A DNA stretch of 64,000 nt, from positions 372,001 through 436,000 of the forward strand of contig CAVXOR010000001.1 in the NCBI GenBank assembly GCA_963763475.1, written 5' to 3'. The stretch is from AC-32 sp963763475. Lineage in GTDB: Bacteria; Actinomycetota; Thermoleophilia; Gaiellales; Gaiellaceae. The notes beneath the pieces were generated by a model. It did no database searches. It saw only the letters and a list, made by a program, of their open reading frames with translations, and was not told the DNA's origin. Positions 24,219 to 32,858 of this stretch are shown here, one piece after another. Each line of letters opens with the position of its first letter. Positions within the stretch are counted from its first letter, which is position 1. The translations under genes were made by a program, and so were the position numbers.

Positions 24219-25424
24219 TTGAGACGTGCAACGAGGTGGGGCGGGGTGCTCGCGCTCCTCGGGGCGGCGGCGGCGATCGCGGCGCTCGTTGGAACGAGCG
24301 GCGGGCAGGCGGCGTCGAGCGCCAAGAAGCCGGTCGTGATCGGCTGGGCTTTCGACAAGTCGGGTCAGATGGCCCCGTTCGACGATCCCGCGCTTGCCGC
24401 GGCCAAGATCCGAATCAAGCAGCTGAACGCCAAGGGTGGCGCCGCCGGCCACAAGTTCGTGATCAAGACGTGCGACACGCAGAACAACAACGCGGCGAAG
24501 GCCAAGTCGTGCGCGCTGAGCCTGATCGGCCAGGGCGCGAACATCCTCTTCACGACCTGCGACGTCGACTACGCGACGCCGGTCGTCCAGGAGGCGATCA
24601 ACCGAGGCAAGCTTGCGATCGCGCCGTGCATCGGCACCGACCAGATGGGGCCGAAGCGCTTCAGCACGAAGGGCAAGCTCGCCTTCAGCTTCGGCAACGT
24701 CGCCCAGGACGAGGGAGCGGCGATGGCGGAGTACGCCTACAAGCGCGGCTGGAAGACGGCCGGGCTGGCGACGAACACGCTGCTCGTCTACTTCAAGAAC
24801 GTCGTCCAGGCGTTCGACAAGCGCTTCACCCAGCTCGGCGGCAAGGTCGTCGCGCGCGAGAGCTACGCGACGGGCCAGAACAACGTCAATGCCGCCGTCT
24901 CGCGGCTGAACTCGAGGAAGGCGGCCGTCTACGTGACGTCGACCTCCTTCGGCGAGCTGCCGGGGTTCGTGAAGGGCTTCCGCTCGCTGCACAACAACAC
25001 GCCGGTCCTGAACTCGTGGGCCGGTGACGGCACCTACTGGGTCGGCGGCAACCCGAAGGTGACGAACTACTACTTCGTCACGTTTGCGTCGGTCTTCGGC
25101 GACGATCCGAGCAAGGACGTGCGCCAGATGATCGCCTCGCTGAAGAAGGCCGGCTCGCCTCCCGCGACCGGCGGCTTCCTCGGCGGCGCGGACGCGATCG
25201 ACGGGGTCGCGATCGCGATCAAGCGGGCGAACGGCTCGCTGAACGGTGCAGCGCTCTCGAAGCAGCTGGTGAAGTTCAAGGGCGTCAACGTGCTCGGCGC
25301 CAAGATCAGCTTCTCTTCGAAGCTTCACACGGTCTTCGGGCGGAAGTACCGCGTGATCAAGATCCAGAACAACAAGGCAAAGCTCGTGGGCACGGTGACG
25401 GCGAAGGTCGTCCCGAAGCTCTAG
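24219..25424 (+). CDS. livJ: ABC transporter substrate-binding protein, branched-chain amino acid type (system 1)
   Basis: Extracytoplasmic binding protein of 401 residues, type I periplasmic fold (LivJ/amide family). An N-terminal signal (RRATRWGGVLALLGAAAAIAALVG) is followed by a likely cleavage site after SGGQA; no lipobox cysteine is seen. The mature part begins KKPVVIGWAFDKSGQMAPFD and keeps VAQDEGAAMAEYAYKRGWKTAGL. The start is TTG 24219 with a strong GAGGAGG (24205-24211) seven bases upstream. It leads a complete importer (24219-28836). LIV-type proteins bind amino acids, amides, urea or aromatic acids, so the ligand is open. Confidence 0.93.
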   Translation: MRRATRWGGVLALLGAAAAIAALVGTSGGQAASSAKKPVVIGWAFDKSGQMAPFDDPALAAAKIRIKQLNAKGGAAGHKFVIKTCDTQNNNAAKAKSCALSLIGQGANILFTTCDVDYATPVVQEAINRGKLAIAPCIGTDQMGPKRFSTKGKLAFSFGNVAQDEGAAMAEYAYKRGWKTAGLATNTLLVYFKNVVQAFDKRFTQLGGKVVARESYATGQNNVNAAVSRLNSRKAAVYVTSTSFGELPGFVKGFRSLHNNTPVLNSWAGDGTYWVGGNPKVTNYYFVTFASVFGDDPSKDVRQMIASLKKAGSPPATGGFLGGADAIDGVAIAIKRANGSLNGAALSKQLVKFKGVNVLGAKISFSSKLHTVFGRKYRVIKIQNNKAKLVGTVTAKVVPKL

Positions 25425-25432
25425 CGGCGAGC

Positions 25433-26212
25433 GTGCCCGAGACGGCACTCGCCACGGACGTAGAGAGGAGGCCCGGAGAGTCGCTCCGGGCCTCCTCCGT
25501 CTCGCGCTCCTTCGAGGGCGTGCATGCGCTCAGCGACATCACGCTAGAGGTGCGGCGACACGAGGTCGTCGGCCTGATCGGACCGAATGGCGCCGGCAAG
25601 TCCACGCTCGTGAACGTCCTGACCGGCTTCGACAAGCCGGACGAGGGCACCGTCCAGCTCGCCGGACGTGAGATCACGGGCTGGGGCGCGCCCCGCCGCG
25701 CCCGGGCCGGGCTCGTGCGCACCTTCCAGCACAGCCGTTCGTTCCGCGGCCTGTCGGTACGCGAGAACGTCGAGGTCGCGGCGCTCGGCGTCGGGGCCGG
25801 CTCTCGCGCGGCGCGGCGGCGAGCCGACCGACTGCTCGAGCTGCTGAGCCTGGAGCCGGTCGCCGAGACGCAGGCGGCCGCGCTCTCGCACGGCGACGAG
25901 CGTCGCCTCGGCGTCGCGCGCGTCCTCGCCACGGAGCCGTCGTTCGTGCTGATGGACGAGCCCGCCGCGGGCCTGCCGGAGGCGGAGGTGCCGGAGTTCG
26001 CCGAGGTCGTCCGGTCGCTGCGCGACGAGCACGAGACCGGCGTCCTGCTGATCGACCACAACATGGCGCTCGTGATGGGCGTCTGCGACTGGATCCACGT
26101 GCTCGACCAGGGTCGCACGCTCGCCGCGGGCGCGCCGCACGAGATCCGCGGCAACCTCGACGTCGCAGCGGCGTACCTGGGCGAGACCGCCGTCAACACC
26201 GACGATGCCTGA
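25433..26212 (+). CDS. livG: ABC transporter ATP-binding protein LivG type (system 1)
   Basis: A 259-residue ATPase that powers the importer from the cytoplasmic side. Walker A is GPNGAGKST, Walker B FVLMDEPAAG, and the LivG feature GLVRTFQHSRSF follows the Q-loop. The signature reads LSHGDERR rather than LSGGQ, a common LivG variation. The H-loop is LLIDHNMALVM. GTG 25433 lies eight bases past the binding-protein stop. A 20-residue leader precedes the first strand. Confidence 0.93.
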   Translation: MPETALATDVERRPGESLRASSVSRSFEGVHALSDITLEVRRHEVVGLIGPNGAGKSTLVNVLTGFDKPDEGTVQLAGREITGWGAPRRARAGLVRTFQHSRSFRGLSVRENVEVAALGVGAGSRAARRRADRLLELLSLEPVAETQAAALSHGDERRLGVARVLATEPSFVLMDEPAAGLPEAEVPEFAEVVRSLRDEHETGVLLIDHNMALVMGVCDWIHVLDQGRTLAAGAPHEIRGNLDVAAAYLGETAVNTDDA

Positions 26213-26918
26213 GCCGGTCCTCGAGCTGGACGGGGTCGAGGTGCGCTACGGCAGCGTCGCCGCCGTCCGCGACGTACGGCTGCGCGTCGACGAGGGTGAG
26301 ATCGTCGGTCTGATCGGCCCGAACGGGGCGGGCAAGTCGACCACGCTGCACGCGATCATGGGCGTCGTCCCGCCCTCAGCCGGCGACATCCGTCTGCGCG
26401 GCCGCTCGCTGCTGCGGAAGAGTTCCGAGTCGATCGCCCACGCGGGCGTGGCGCTCGTCCCGGAGGGTCGCCGGATCTTCTACGGCTTCACCGTCGAGGA
26501 GAACCTGCGCCTCGGGCTCGCGGCCCGCCGCAGGAACGGCGGCGACGATCCGCTCGAGGTCGCGTACGACCTCTTTCCGATCCTGAAGGAGTTCCGCCGC
26601 CGCAACGCGGGCCATCTGTCGGGCGGCCAACAGCAGCAGCTCGCGATCGGCCGGGCGCTGGTAGCCGAGCCGGACGTGCTGCTCCTCGACGAGCCGTCGC
26701 TCGGCCTGGCGCCGCTCGCCGTCGACAACGTCTTCGAGGCGCTGCGGGGGATCTGCGAGCGCGGGGTCACCATCCTGCTGGTCGAGCAGCGCGCGCTCCA
26801 TACCGTCGCCCTCGCCGACCGCACGCACGTGCTCGTCGGCGGCGAGCTCGGTCTCGCGCTCACACCAGCCGACGCCCACGACACCGACAAGATCGTCGCG
26901 GCCTACCTCTCCTTGTGA
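26205..26918 (+). CDS. livF: ABC transporter ATP-binding protein LivF type (system 1)
   Basis: The second ATPase of the importer, 237 residues. Walker A is GPNGAGKST, the signature HLSGGQQQQLAIGRAL, Walker B VLLLDEPSLGLAP, and the LivF-typical VEQRALHTVALADRTHVL follows. The ATG at 26205 overlaps livG by eight bases; the stop overlaps the permease start (GTGA). Together with LivG it forms the heterodimeric motor. Confidence 0.94.
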   Translation: MPEPVLELDGVEVRYGSVAAVRDVRLRVDEGEIVGLIGPNGAGKSTTLHAIMGVVPPSAGDIRLRGRSLLRKSSESIAHAGVALVPEGRRIFYGFTVEENLRLGLAARRRNGGDDPLEVAYDLFPILKEFRRRNAGHLSGGQQQQLAIGRALVAEPDVLLLDEPSLGLAPLAVDNVFEALRGICERGVTILLVEQRALHTVALADRTHVLVGGELGLALTPADAHDTDKIVAAYLSL

Positions 26919-27823
26919 TCCTCGGCACCCTCGACTTCCAGACGCTTTCCGACGCCGTCGGGCTCGGGGCGATCTACGCCTTGATGGCGGTCGGGATCGG
27001 CCTCGTCTTCGGCGTGCTCCGGTTGGTGAACTTCGCCTACGGCCAGCTCGTGATGGCCGGCGCCTACGCGCTGGCCTTCACCTCGAGCTGGCCGACCTGG
27101 ACCAGCATCCTCGCCTGTTTCGCGGTGGTCGTCGCGCTCTCGCTCGCGATGGACACGGTCGTCTTCCGGCCGCTGCGCGGGCAGTCGCCGGCGGTGATGC
27201 TGGTGACCACTTTTGCGATCGCATTCCTGCTCCAGGCGGTCGCGCTGATCGTTGACGTGCGCGACGGCACGATCGGCGAGGTCGCGCCCTCGCTGAGCTC
27301 GCTGAACGAACCGGTCACGCTCGGCGGCACCGAGATCCGGAAGATCACGCTCGTCGCGATCGGCGTGGCCGTGGCCGCGCTCCTGCTGCTCGCGCTGCTC
27401 CTGACCCGGACGACGATCGGCCTGCACACGCGCGCCGCGGCCGGCGACTTCCAGACCGCGCGGCTGCTCGGGGTGCGGGCGAACCGAGTGATCGCCTTCT
27501 CGGTCGTCCTCTCGGGCCTGCTGGCCGCCGTGGTGGCCGTGATGCTGACCGTGCAGCAGCCGTTCGTAGGCCCGGACTTCGCCTTGCGCGACACGATCGT
27601 TGTGCTCGTCGGGGTCGTGGTCGGCGGAATCGACCGCCTCTGGACGGCCACGCTCGGCGGCTTCACGATCGGGTTCGCCTCGGGGCTGATCAACGGCCTG
27701 CTGCCGACCGACAAGACGGTCTACCTGCCGTCGGCCGTCTTCGCGCTCGTGATCCTCGTCCTGCTTCTGCGGCCGGCGGGCCTGTTCGCCTGGGGGAGCC
27801 GGACGGCGCCCGAACGCGTATGA
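26915..27823 (+). CDS. livH: Branched-chain amino acid-type ABC permease LivH (system 1)
   Basis: Membrane permease of 302 residues with about eight hydrophobic segments. LGAIYALMAVGIGLVFGVLRLVNFAYGQL is the LivH signature. A loop including TRAAAGDFQTARLLGVRANRVI is the coupling region for the ATPases. The end has LLLRPAGLFAWG. The GTG overlaps the livF stop and the stop overlaps the livM start. Confidence 0.94.
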   Translation: MILGTLDFQTLSDAVGLGAIYALMAVGIGLVFGVLRLVNFAYGQLVMAGAYALAFTSSWPTWTSILACFAVVVALSLAMDTVVFRPLRGQSPAVMLVTTFAIAFLLQAVALIVDVRDGTIGEVAPSLSSLNEPVTLGGTEIRKITLVAIGVAVAALLLLALLLTRTTIGLHTRAAAGDFQTARLLGVRANRVIAFSVVLSGLLAAVVAVMLTVQQPFVGPDFALRDTIVVLVGVVVGGIDRLWTATLGGFTIGFASGLINGLLPTDKTVYLPSAVFALVILVLLLRPAGLFAWGSRTAPERV

Positions 27824-28836
27824 GGCGGTCGCTCGACCCTTTCGTGCAGCTCGCGGGACCTGCGTTGCTGGTCGTCGCGGTGGGGCTGGTCGCGACGACC
27901 GCGTCGCCCTCGAACGAGGTCTACTTCCTGAACGCGCTCATCTCGGTCTCGATCGTCGTCGCGATCTACGTCTTCGTCGGGAACTCGGGCGTCCTTTCGT
28001 TCGGACAGATCAGCTTCGTCGCGGTCGGGGCCTTCGCGGCGGGCGTGATGACGGTGCCGCTCGAGTCGAAGAAGGGCGTGCTCACGACGCTCTTCCCGTT
28101 GCTGCGCGACCACACGATCGGCAACGTTCCCTCGCTGCTGCTCGCCGCGGCGCTCGGCGGGCTCTTCGCGTTCGCGGTCGGGCTGCCGCTGATGCGGCTG
28201 AACGGTCTCGCGGCCGGGATCGCCACCTTCGCCGTGCTCGAGATCACACACAACGTGCTCCAGCAATGGACGAAGATCGGGCCCGGGGCGACCACGCTCT
28301 CGCTCGTGCCCGAGTCGACCGGCCCCCTGCAAGCGACGCTCGGGGCGCTCGTCGTCATCGCCGTCGCATTCGCCTACCAGCGCAGCAGGCTCGGCCGGCA
28401 GCTGCGCGCCTCCCGCGAGGACGCCGCGGCCGCCTCGGGCGTCGGTGTGAGCGTGCACCTCCAGCGGCTGTGGGCCTTCACGCTCTCCGGCGCGCTCGCA
28501 GGCTTCGCAGGCGCGCTTTTGGTGCACCAGCTCGGGTCGATCACGACCGAGCAGGTCTACCTCGAGCTCACCTTCCTGACCCTGGCGATGCTCGTGATCG
28601 GCGGGCTGACGAGCCTCTGGGGCGCGGTCGTCGGGGCGCTCGCCGTCAGCGGGCTCGACTCGTTCCTCAGCCAGGCGGAGCAAGGCGTCCACGTGCTCGG
28701 CCACCGGCTCGACGTGCCCTCCGGCTCGCGCCTCGTCTTCCTGGCGGCGATCATGGCGCTGGTGCTCATCCTGCGGCCATCCGGCCTCACCGGAGGGCGG
28801 GAGTTCCGGCTTCCGCGAACGCGGAGGCGCGCGTGA
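27820..28836 (+). CDS. livM: Branched-chain amino acid-type ABC permease LivM (system 1)
   Basis: The partner permease, 338 residues, about nine hydrophobic segments. Family marks are GNSGVLSFGQISFVAVGAF, a coupling loop SRLGRQLRASREDAAAASGVGVSV, and LRPSGLTGGREF near the end. It completes a five-gene importer (livJ, livG, livF, livH, livM). The order differs from system 2, which runs binding protein, livH, livM, livG, livF. The stop overlaps the second ketopantoate-reductase-like gene, tying transport to catabolism. Confidence 0.94.
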   Translation: MRRSLDPFVQLAGPALLVVAVGLVATTASPSNEVYFLNALISVSIVVAIYVFVGNSGVLSFGQISFVAVGAFAAGVMTVPLESKKGVLTTLFPLLRDHTIGNVPSLLLAAALGGLFAFAVGLPLMRLNGLAAGIATFAVLEITHNVLQQWTKIGPGATTLSLVPESTGPLQATLGALVVIAVAFAYQRSRLGRQLRASREDAAAASGVGVSVHLQRLWAFTLSGALAGFAGALLVHQLGSITTEQVYLELTFLTLAMLVIGGLTSLWGAVVGALAVSGLDSFLSQAEQGVHVLGHRLDVPSGSRLVFLAAIMALVLILRPSGLTGGREFRLPRTRRRA

Positions 28837-29750
28837 AGGTCTGCGTCGTCGGCTGCGGCGCCGTCGGATCGCTGTTCGCAGCGAACCTCGCGCGGCTCGA
28901 CGACCTCGAGGTGTGGGCCTACGACCGCGCCCAGGAGCACGTCGACGCGATCAACACGAACGGCCTGAGGCTCTCCGGCGCCGGCGATGTCGTGGGCCGG
29001 CCGCGCGCGACCACCGACCCTGCGGAGTTGCCCGCGTGCGAGTTCGGCATCGTCGCGACCAAGGCGATGCACACCGACCCCGCGATCGCGGCGACCGCGC
29101 ACGCGTTCGCCGACGGCTCGGTCTGCACCGTGCAGAACGGGCTCGGGAACGAGGAGGCGCTCGCCGCCCACGTCGCGCGCGTGATCCGCGGAACGACGTT
29201 CCCGGCCGGCCGGCTCGTCGAGCCCGGGCACGTGCAGTGGGACGTGAAAGGCGACACGACCATCGGGCCCTTCGAGCCGAGCCCCGCGTCCATGGAGGAG
29301 ATCGAGCGGCTCGCCGACGCGTGCACCCGCGCGGGCCTGCCGACGACGGCGGTCACAGACGCCCGCGGGCCGCAGTGGCGCAAGGTGATCTTCAACGCGG
29401 CCACCAACCCCGTCGGCGCGCTGACCGGGCTCACGCACGGCCGCGTCTGCGAGGACCCGGCGTTGCGTCGGCTCGTGTCGGCGCTCGTCGACGAGGGCAA
29501 GGCGGTCGCGAGCGCGCAGGGCATCACGCTGGACGCCGACCCCGAGGAGCTGATCGACCACGCGGCCCGGCCCGACGTCGCCTACGACCACAAGGCGAGC
29601 ATGCTCCAGGACGTCGAGGCGCGCCGGCAGACGGAGGTCGACTACCTGAACGGCGGCATCGCGCGCTTCGCGCGCGAGCACGGCGCGCCGACGCCGCTGA
29701 ACGACGCGATACTCGCGCTGGTGAAGGGGCTGGAGCGGTCGTGGGGGTGA
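28833..29750 (+). CDS. Ketopantoate reductase family dehydrogenase, second copy
   Basis: A 305-residue paralogue of the protein at 23238. It begins VKVCVVGCGAVGSLFAANLARL (Rossmann NADP motif), then FGIVATKAMHTD, CTVQNGLGNEE and PQWRKVIFNAATNPVGALTG with the catalytic Lys-Asn region. The C-terminal domain carries HKASMLQDVEARRQTEVDYLNGGI, a family signature. GTG 28833 overlaps livM by four bases. It probably handles a 2-oxo or 2-hydroxy acid arising from the imported compound; true pantothenate function is unlikely here but not excluded. Confidence 0.9.
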   Translation: MKVCVVGCGAVGSLFAANLARLDDLEVWAYDRAQEHVDAINTNGLRLSGAGDVVGRPRATTDPAELPACEFGIVATKAMHTDPAIAATAHAFADGSVCTVQNGLGNEEALAAHVARVIRGTTFPAGRLVEPGHVQWDVKGDTTIGPFEPSPASMEEIERLADACTRAGLPTTAVTDARGPQWRKVIFNAATNPVGALTGLTHGRVCEDPALRRLVSALVDEGKAVASAQGITLDADPEELIDHAARPDVAYDHKASMLQDVEARRQTEVDYLNGGIARFAREHGAPTPLNDAILALVKGLERSWG

Positions 29751-30814
29751 GCAGTGGCGAGGTCGAGCGGCGCTACGCGAACGTTCGCGCCGCACTCGAG
29801 CGCGACGAGCTGGACGCGGCGCTCGTCTGCGGGAGCGAGTACACGGGCTTCGAGGGTGCGGTCACCTACCTCTCCGGCTTCCAGATCGTCCACCGCTATG
29901 CATATGTGGTGCTGCCGCGCGAGGGGGAGCCGACGGTCGTCTTCCCGAGCGAGGCGCGCTACGTCGGCGAGCACGGCACCTCCTGGATCGAGGAGCAGGT
30001 CTTCGCCGACCGGCCGGGCGACTGGCTCGCCGACCGGCTGCGGGGCTCGCGGGTCGGCGTCTACGGGCTCGACTACGTGATGGCGCCACGCGACTACGCG
30101 GCGCTGCGGGACGCGGTCGAGCTCGTGCCGTGGGACGTCGCCTTCGACCATGCGCGCGCGGTCAAGAGCGACGAGGAGCTCGAGTCGGTGCGCGACAGCG
30201 TCCAGATCAACACGGACGGCTTCCACGCCTTCCGCGAGGCCTACCAGCCCGGCCGGAGCGCCGCCGAGGTGCTGGCCCCGGCGGAGGAGCTGTTCGTCGA
30301 GCGCGGTTGCGGACGGCTGACGATGAACATGGTGCTCGTCGGGGCCGAGTTCGCGATCGCGCGCGCCGAGACGACCCTCGCTGGGTTCTGCATCCCGTCG
30401 CTCGAGGTCGCGGGCCGCGGCGGGCACTGGGTCGAGGTCTCGCGCGCGCTCGGGACGCCGAACGACGAGGTGAAGCGCATGAACGAGGCCTATGACGAGT
30501 ACTTCGAGGCGGCGCAGCGCACGCTGCGCCCGGGCGCGACTGCGCACGACGCGCACCGCGCGGTCTCGCAGGGCTTCACCGAGCGCGGCTATCACCTCGG
30601 CCACGTCACCGGCCACTCGATCGGGATGACGATGATCGAGTTCCCCAAGATCGGGGAAGGGGTCGAGACGGAGCTGCGCGAGAACATGGTCTTCTCGATG
30701 CATCCCCACGTGATCGCCGAGAACGGGCACGACTGCCTCTACATGCAGGAGACCTGGCTCGTCACCGCGGAGGGCGGCGTGCCGCTCTCCGGGCTGCCTT
30801 CGCGCATCTTCTAG
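29747..30814 (+). CDS. Creatinase/ectoine-hydrolase-like M24 protein lacking the metal site
   Basis: A 355-residue M24-fold protein, intact, with a creatinase N-terminal domain (VCGSEYTGFEGAVTYLSGF) and a pita-bread C-terminal domain (about residues 140-355). The usual two metal Asp are missing: the region reads AGRGGHWVEVSRALG. The Glu of the IEPG motif is replaced in SMHPHV (His319). His286 and His290 in HVTGHSIGM remain. Loss of the metal ligands is known for creatinase-like, metal-independent hydrolases, so a C-N hydrolysis reaction on a small molecule is more likely than peptidase activity. The GTG overlaps the previous stop. Assignment to creatinase versus ectoine hydrolase is inference. 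Confidence 0.83.
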   Translation: MSSGEVERRYANVRAALERDELDAALVCGSEYTGFEGAVTYLSGFQIVHRYAYVVLPREGEPTVVFPSEARYVGEHGTSWIEEQVFADRPGDWLADRLRGSRVGVYGLDYVMAPRDYAALRDAVELVPWDVAFDHARAVKSDEELESVRDSVQINTDGFHAFREAYQPGRSAAEVLAPAEELFVERGCGRLTMNMVLVGAEFAIARAETTLAGFCIPSLEVAGRGGHWVEVSRALGTPNDEVKRMNEAYDEYFEAAQRTLRPGATAHDAHRAVSQGFTERGYHLGHVTGHSIGMTMIEFPKIGEGVETELRENMVFSMHPHVIAENGHDCLYMQETWLVTAEGGVPLSGLPSRIF

Positions 30815-30825
30815 GCGCAGGGGTC

Positions 30826-30841
30826 GCCGAGGCGCCTCGGC
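30826..30841. terminator. Palindromic hairpin between convergent genes
   Basis: A perfect 16-base palindrome, GCCGAGGCGCCTCGGC, starts 12 bases past the M24 stop. It could end transcription from the plus strand. The remaining gap to 30987 holds a small GGGA(CAG)TCCC hairpin next to the aminotransferase end and no recognised gene. Confidence 0.4.
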
Positions 30842-30987
30842 CCTGGTACCGCCTCGACTCCCGCGCCGAGTGTGCCTGCTCGGCGGCGCCGAACCGTCAC
30901 TTCCGGCCATGCCTGTGGACGAGACGTCACACTCTCGGCACGAACGACACGGCCGCTTGGGCCGATCCGGAGGGACAGTCCCTGGTT

Positions 30988-32146
30988 TTAGGCGAGCAGC
31001 TCGCGGTTCGCGGCGAGCACCGCGAGCACGGCCTGGACGTCCTCCGGCGGTGTTGTAGCAATGAGCCGAGACCCGCAGCTTGTCGTCGCGGGACGAGGTG
31101 ACGACGTTCTGGGCGGCGAGCGCGGCGACAAGCGCGTTCACGTCGGTCGAGGGGATGCATACGAGCGCGCCGCTGCGCTCCGGCTCCCGCGGCGTCGCGA
31201 CGCGCCCGCCGAGCTCCTCGACGCCGTCGTGCAGGAGCCCGTTCAGGCCGCGCACGTGGGCCTCGGTCTCGGCGATCCCGATCTCCTGCATCAGCTGGAT
31301 TCCGGCGATCGCCGCGTAGGTCGACGGCACCGGCGGCGTGCCCGCCTCGAAGCGCCGCGCGGTCGGCGACGGCGAGTAGTCGTGGATGTCCATCTCGAAG
31401 ATGTCGCGATCGGCGAACCAGCCCGTCGCCGTGGGCTCGATCCCCTGCACGAGCTCGCGGCGGCAGTAGAGGAAGCCGAGCCCGGCCGAGCCGAGCAGGT
31501 ACTTGAGCACGCCAGCGGCCAGGAAGTCGCAGTCGAGCGCGCGCACGTCGATCGGCAGCGAGCCGATCGTCTGGTAGGCGTCGACGAGCACCGGCGCGCC
31601 CGCCTCGTGCGCGATGCGGCCGATGCCCTCGACGTCGAGCCGGCCGCCGTTCCGGAAGCAGACGTGCGTGACCGCCACCAGCGCCGTCCGCTCGTCGATT
31701 GCCGCCTCGAAGCGCTCCAGCGGGATCGTCCCGTCCGGTTCCGCCGGCACGTGCACGACCCGCACGCCGCGCCGCTCCTGCGCGTGCGAGATCTGGCCGA
31801 TAGTCGGGAACTCGAAGTCGCTGACCACGATCGTGTCGCGCCCGTCGCCGAAGCGGAGGCCGCTGACGAGCCCGCTCACACCCGCGGAGACCGAGGTCGT
31901 GACCGCGATCTCGTCCTCGCCGGCGTTCACGAGCCCCGCGATCGCCGCCCGCACCGCCTCGAGGCGGCCGACCCAGTACTCCCAGGGCGCGCCGTGCTCG
32001 TCCCAGTCGTCGAGGTAGCGGGCGTAGGCGTCGCGCACCGAGTCCGAGAGCGCTCCCTGCGAGCAGCTGTTGATGTAGACCTGCCGCTCGAAGACCGGAA
32101 AGCGGTGCCGAATCCGGCCCGGCAGCGAGGCGACGTCAACGGCCAA
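30988..32146 (-). pseudogene. Class V aminotransferase (cysteine desulfurase/isopenicillin-epimerase type), frameshifted near the end
   Basis: PLP enzyme of about 385 residues. The frame from TTG 32146 encodes RIRHRFPVFERQVYINSC, VSAGVSGLVSGLRFG, VSDFEFPTIGQI, VLVDAYQTIGSLPIDVRALDCDF and the PLP lysine Lys215 in AAGVLKYLLGSAGLGFLY. Near 31046-31052 (after VSAHCYNT) the frame must shift by one base; the other frame then gives PEDVQAVLAVLAANRELLA and TAA at 30990-30988, a normal family ending. The original frame runs on without similarity. One extra base explains it. It overlaps the upstream ATPase gene by 11 bases and is last in the second transporter operon. Confidence 0.8.
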
Positions 32147-32858
32147 GGTAGGCCTTCCGCAGATCCTCGTGCTGGAGCAGCTCCGAGGCCTTTCCGGACA
32201 ACACGACACGCCCGGTCTGGAGCACGTACCCACGGTCTGCGATCGAGAGCGAGACGTTCGCGTTCTGCTCCACGACCAGGATCGCCACGCCCGACTCGTG
32301 CACCTGCTGGATGATCTCGAAGTTCCGCTCGACGAGGATCGGCGCGAGCCCCATCGACGGCTCGTCCATCAGCAGCAGCTTCGGCCGGGACATCAGCGCA
32401 CGACCCATCGCGACCATCTGCTGCTCGCCGCCGGAGAGCGTGCCGGCGAGCTGCCTGCGCCGCTCGTAGAGGAGCGGGAAGAGCGAGTACACACGCTCGA
32501 AGTCCTCCCTGGCGCCGCCGCCGCGCAGGTAGGCGCCCATCTCGAGGTTCTCGAGCACGCTCATCGGCGCGAACAGCCGGCGGTTCTCCGGCACGATCGC
32601 CATGCCGCGGCCGATGCGGTAGCTCGTGTTGCGCTCGGCGAGGTCATCGCCGTCGAAGACCACGCGGCCGTTGCGGGGACGCACGATCCCGAGCGCCGTC
32701 TTCAGGGTGGTCGACTTGCCGGAGGCGTTGCCGCCGAGCAGACAGACCAGCTCGCCCGGGCCGACCTGCAGCGTGACGTCGTTCAGGATGTGGATCTGCC
32801 CGTAGTAGGTGTCGACGTGCTCGAACTCGAGCAGCGGCTTGCCCGGCGCCTCGCTCAC
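32136..32858 (-). CDS. livF: ABC transporter ATP-binding protein LivF type (system 2)
   Basis: A 240-residue ATPase. The P-loop is GGNASGKST, in place of the usual GPNGAGKST; the essential GKS/T is kept. The signature is TLSGGEQQMVAMGRAL and Walker B KLLLMDEPSMGLAP, followed by VEQNANVSLSIADRGYVL, which is LivF-typical. GTG 32858 overlaps the livG stop. It belongs to the importer read on the minus strand from 37402 to 32136. Confidence 0.93.
   Translation of the reverse strand: MSEAPGKPLLEFEHVDTYYGQIHILNDVTLQVGPGELVCLLGGNASGKSTTLKTALGIVRPRNGRVVFDGDDLAERNTSYRIGRGMAIVPENRRLFAPMSVLENLEMGAYLRGGGAREDFERVYSLFPLLYERRRQLAGTLSGGEQQMVAMGRALMSRPKLLLMDEPSMGLAPILVERNFEIIQQVHESGVAILVVEQNANVSLSIADRGYVLQTGRVVLSGKASELLQHEDLRKAYLGR

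Noticed and set aside
23238..29750. Pantothenate biosynthesis, because of two PanE-like genes
   Set aside because: No panB, panC or panD is nearby and both genes are embedded in catabolic and transport operons.
29642..30987. Extension of the aminotransferase frame through the M24 gene region
   Set aside because: Sequence after the frameshift point has no similarity to the family and is antisense to the M24 gene; the true end is the TAA at 30990-30988 in the other frame.
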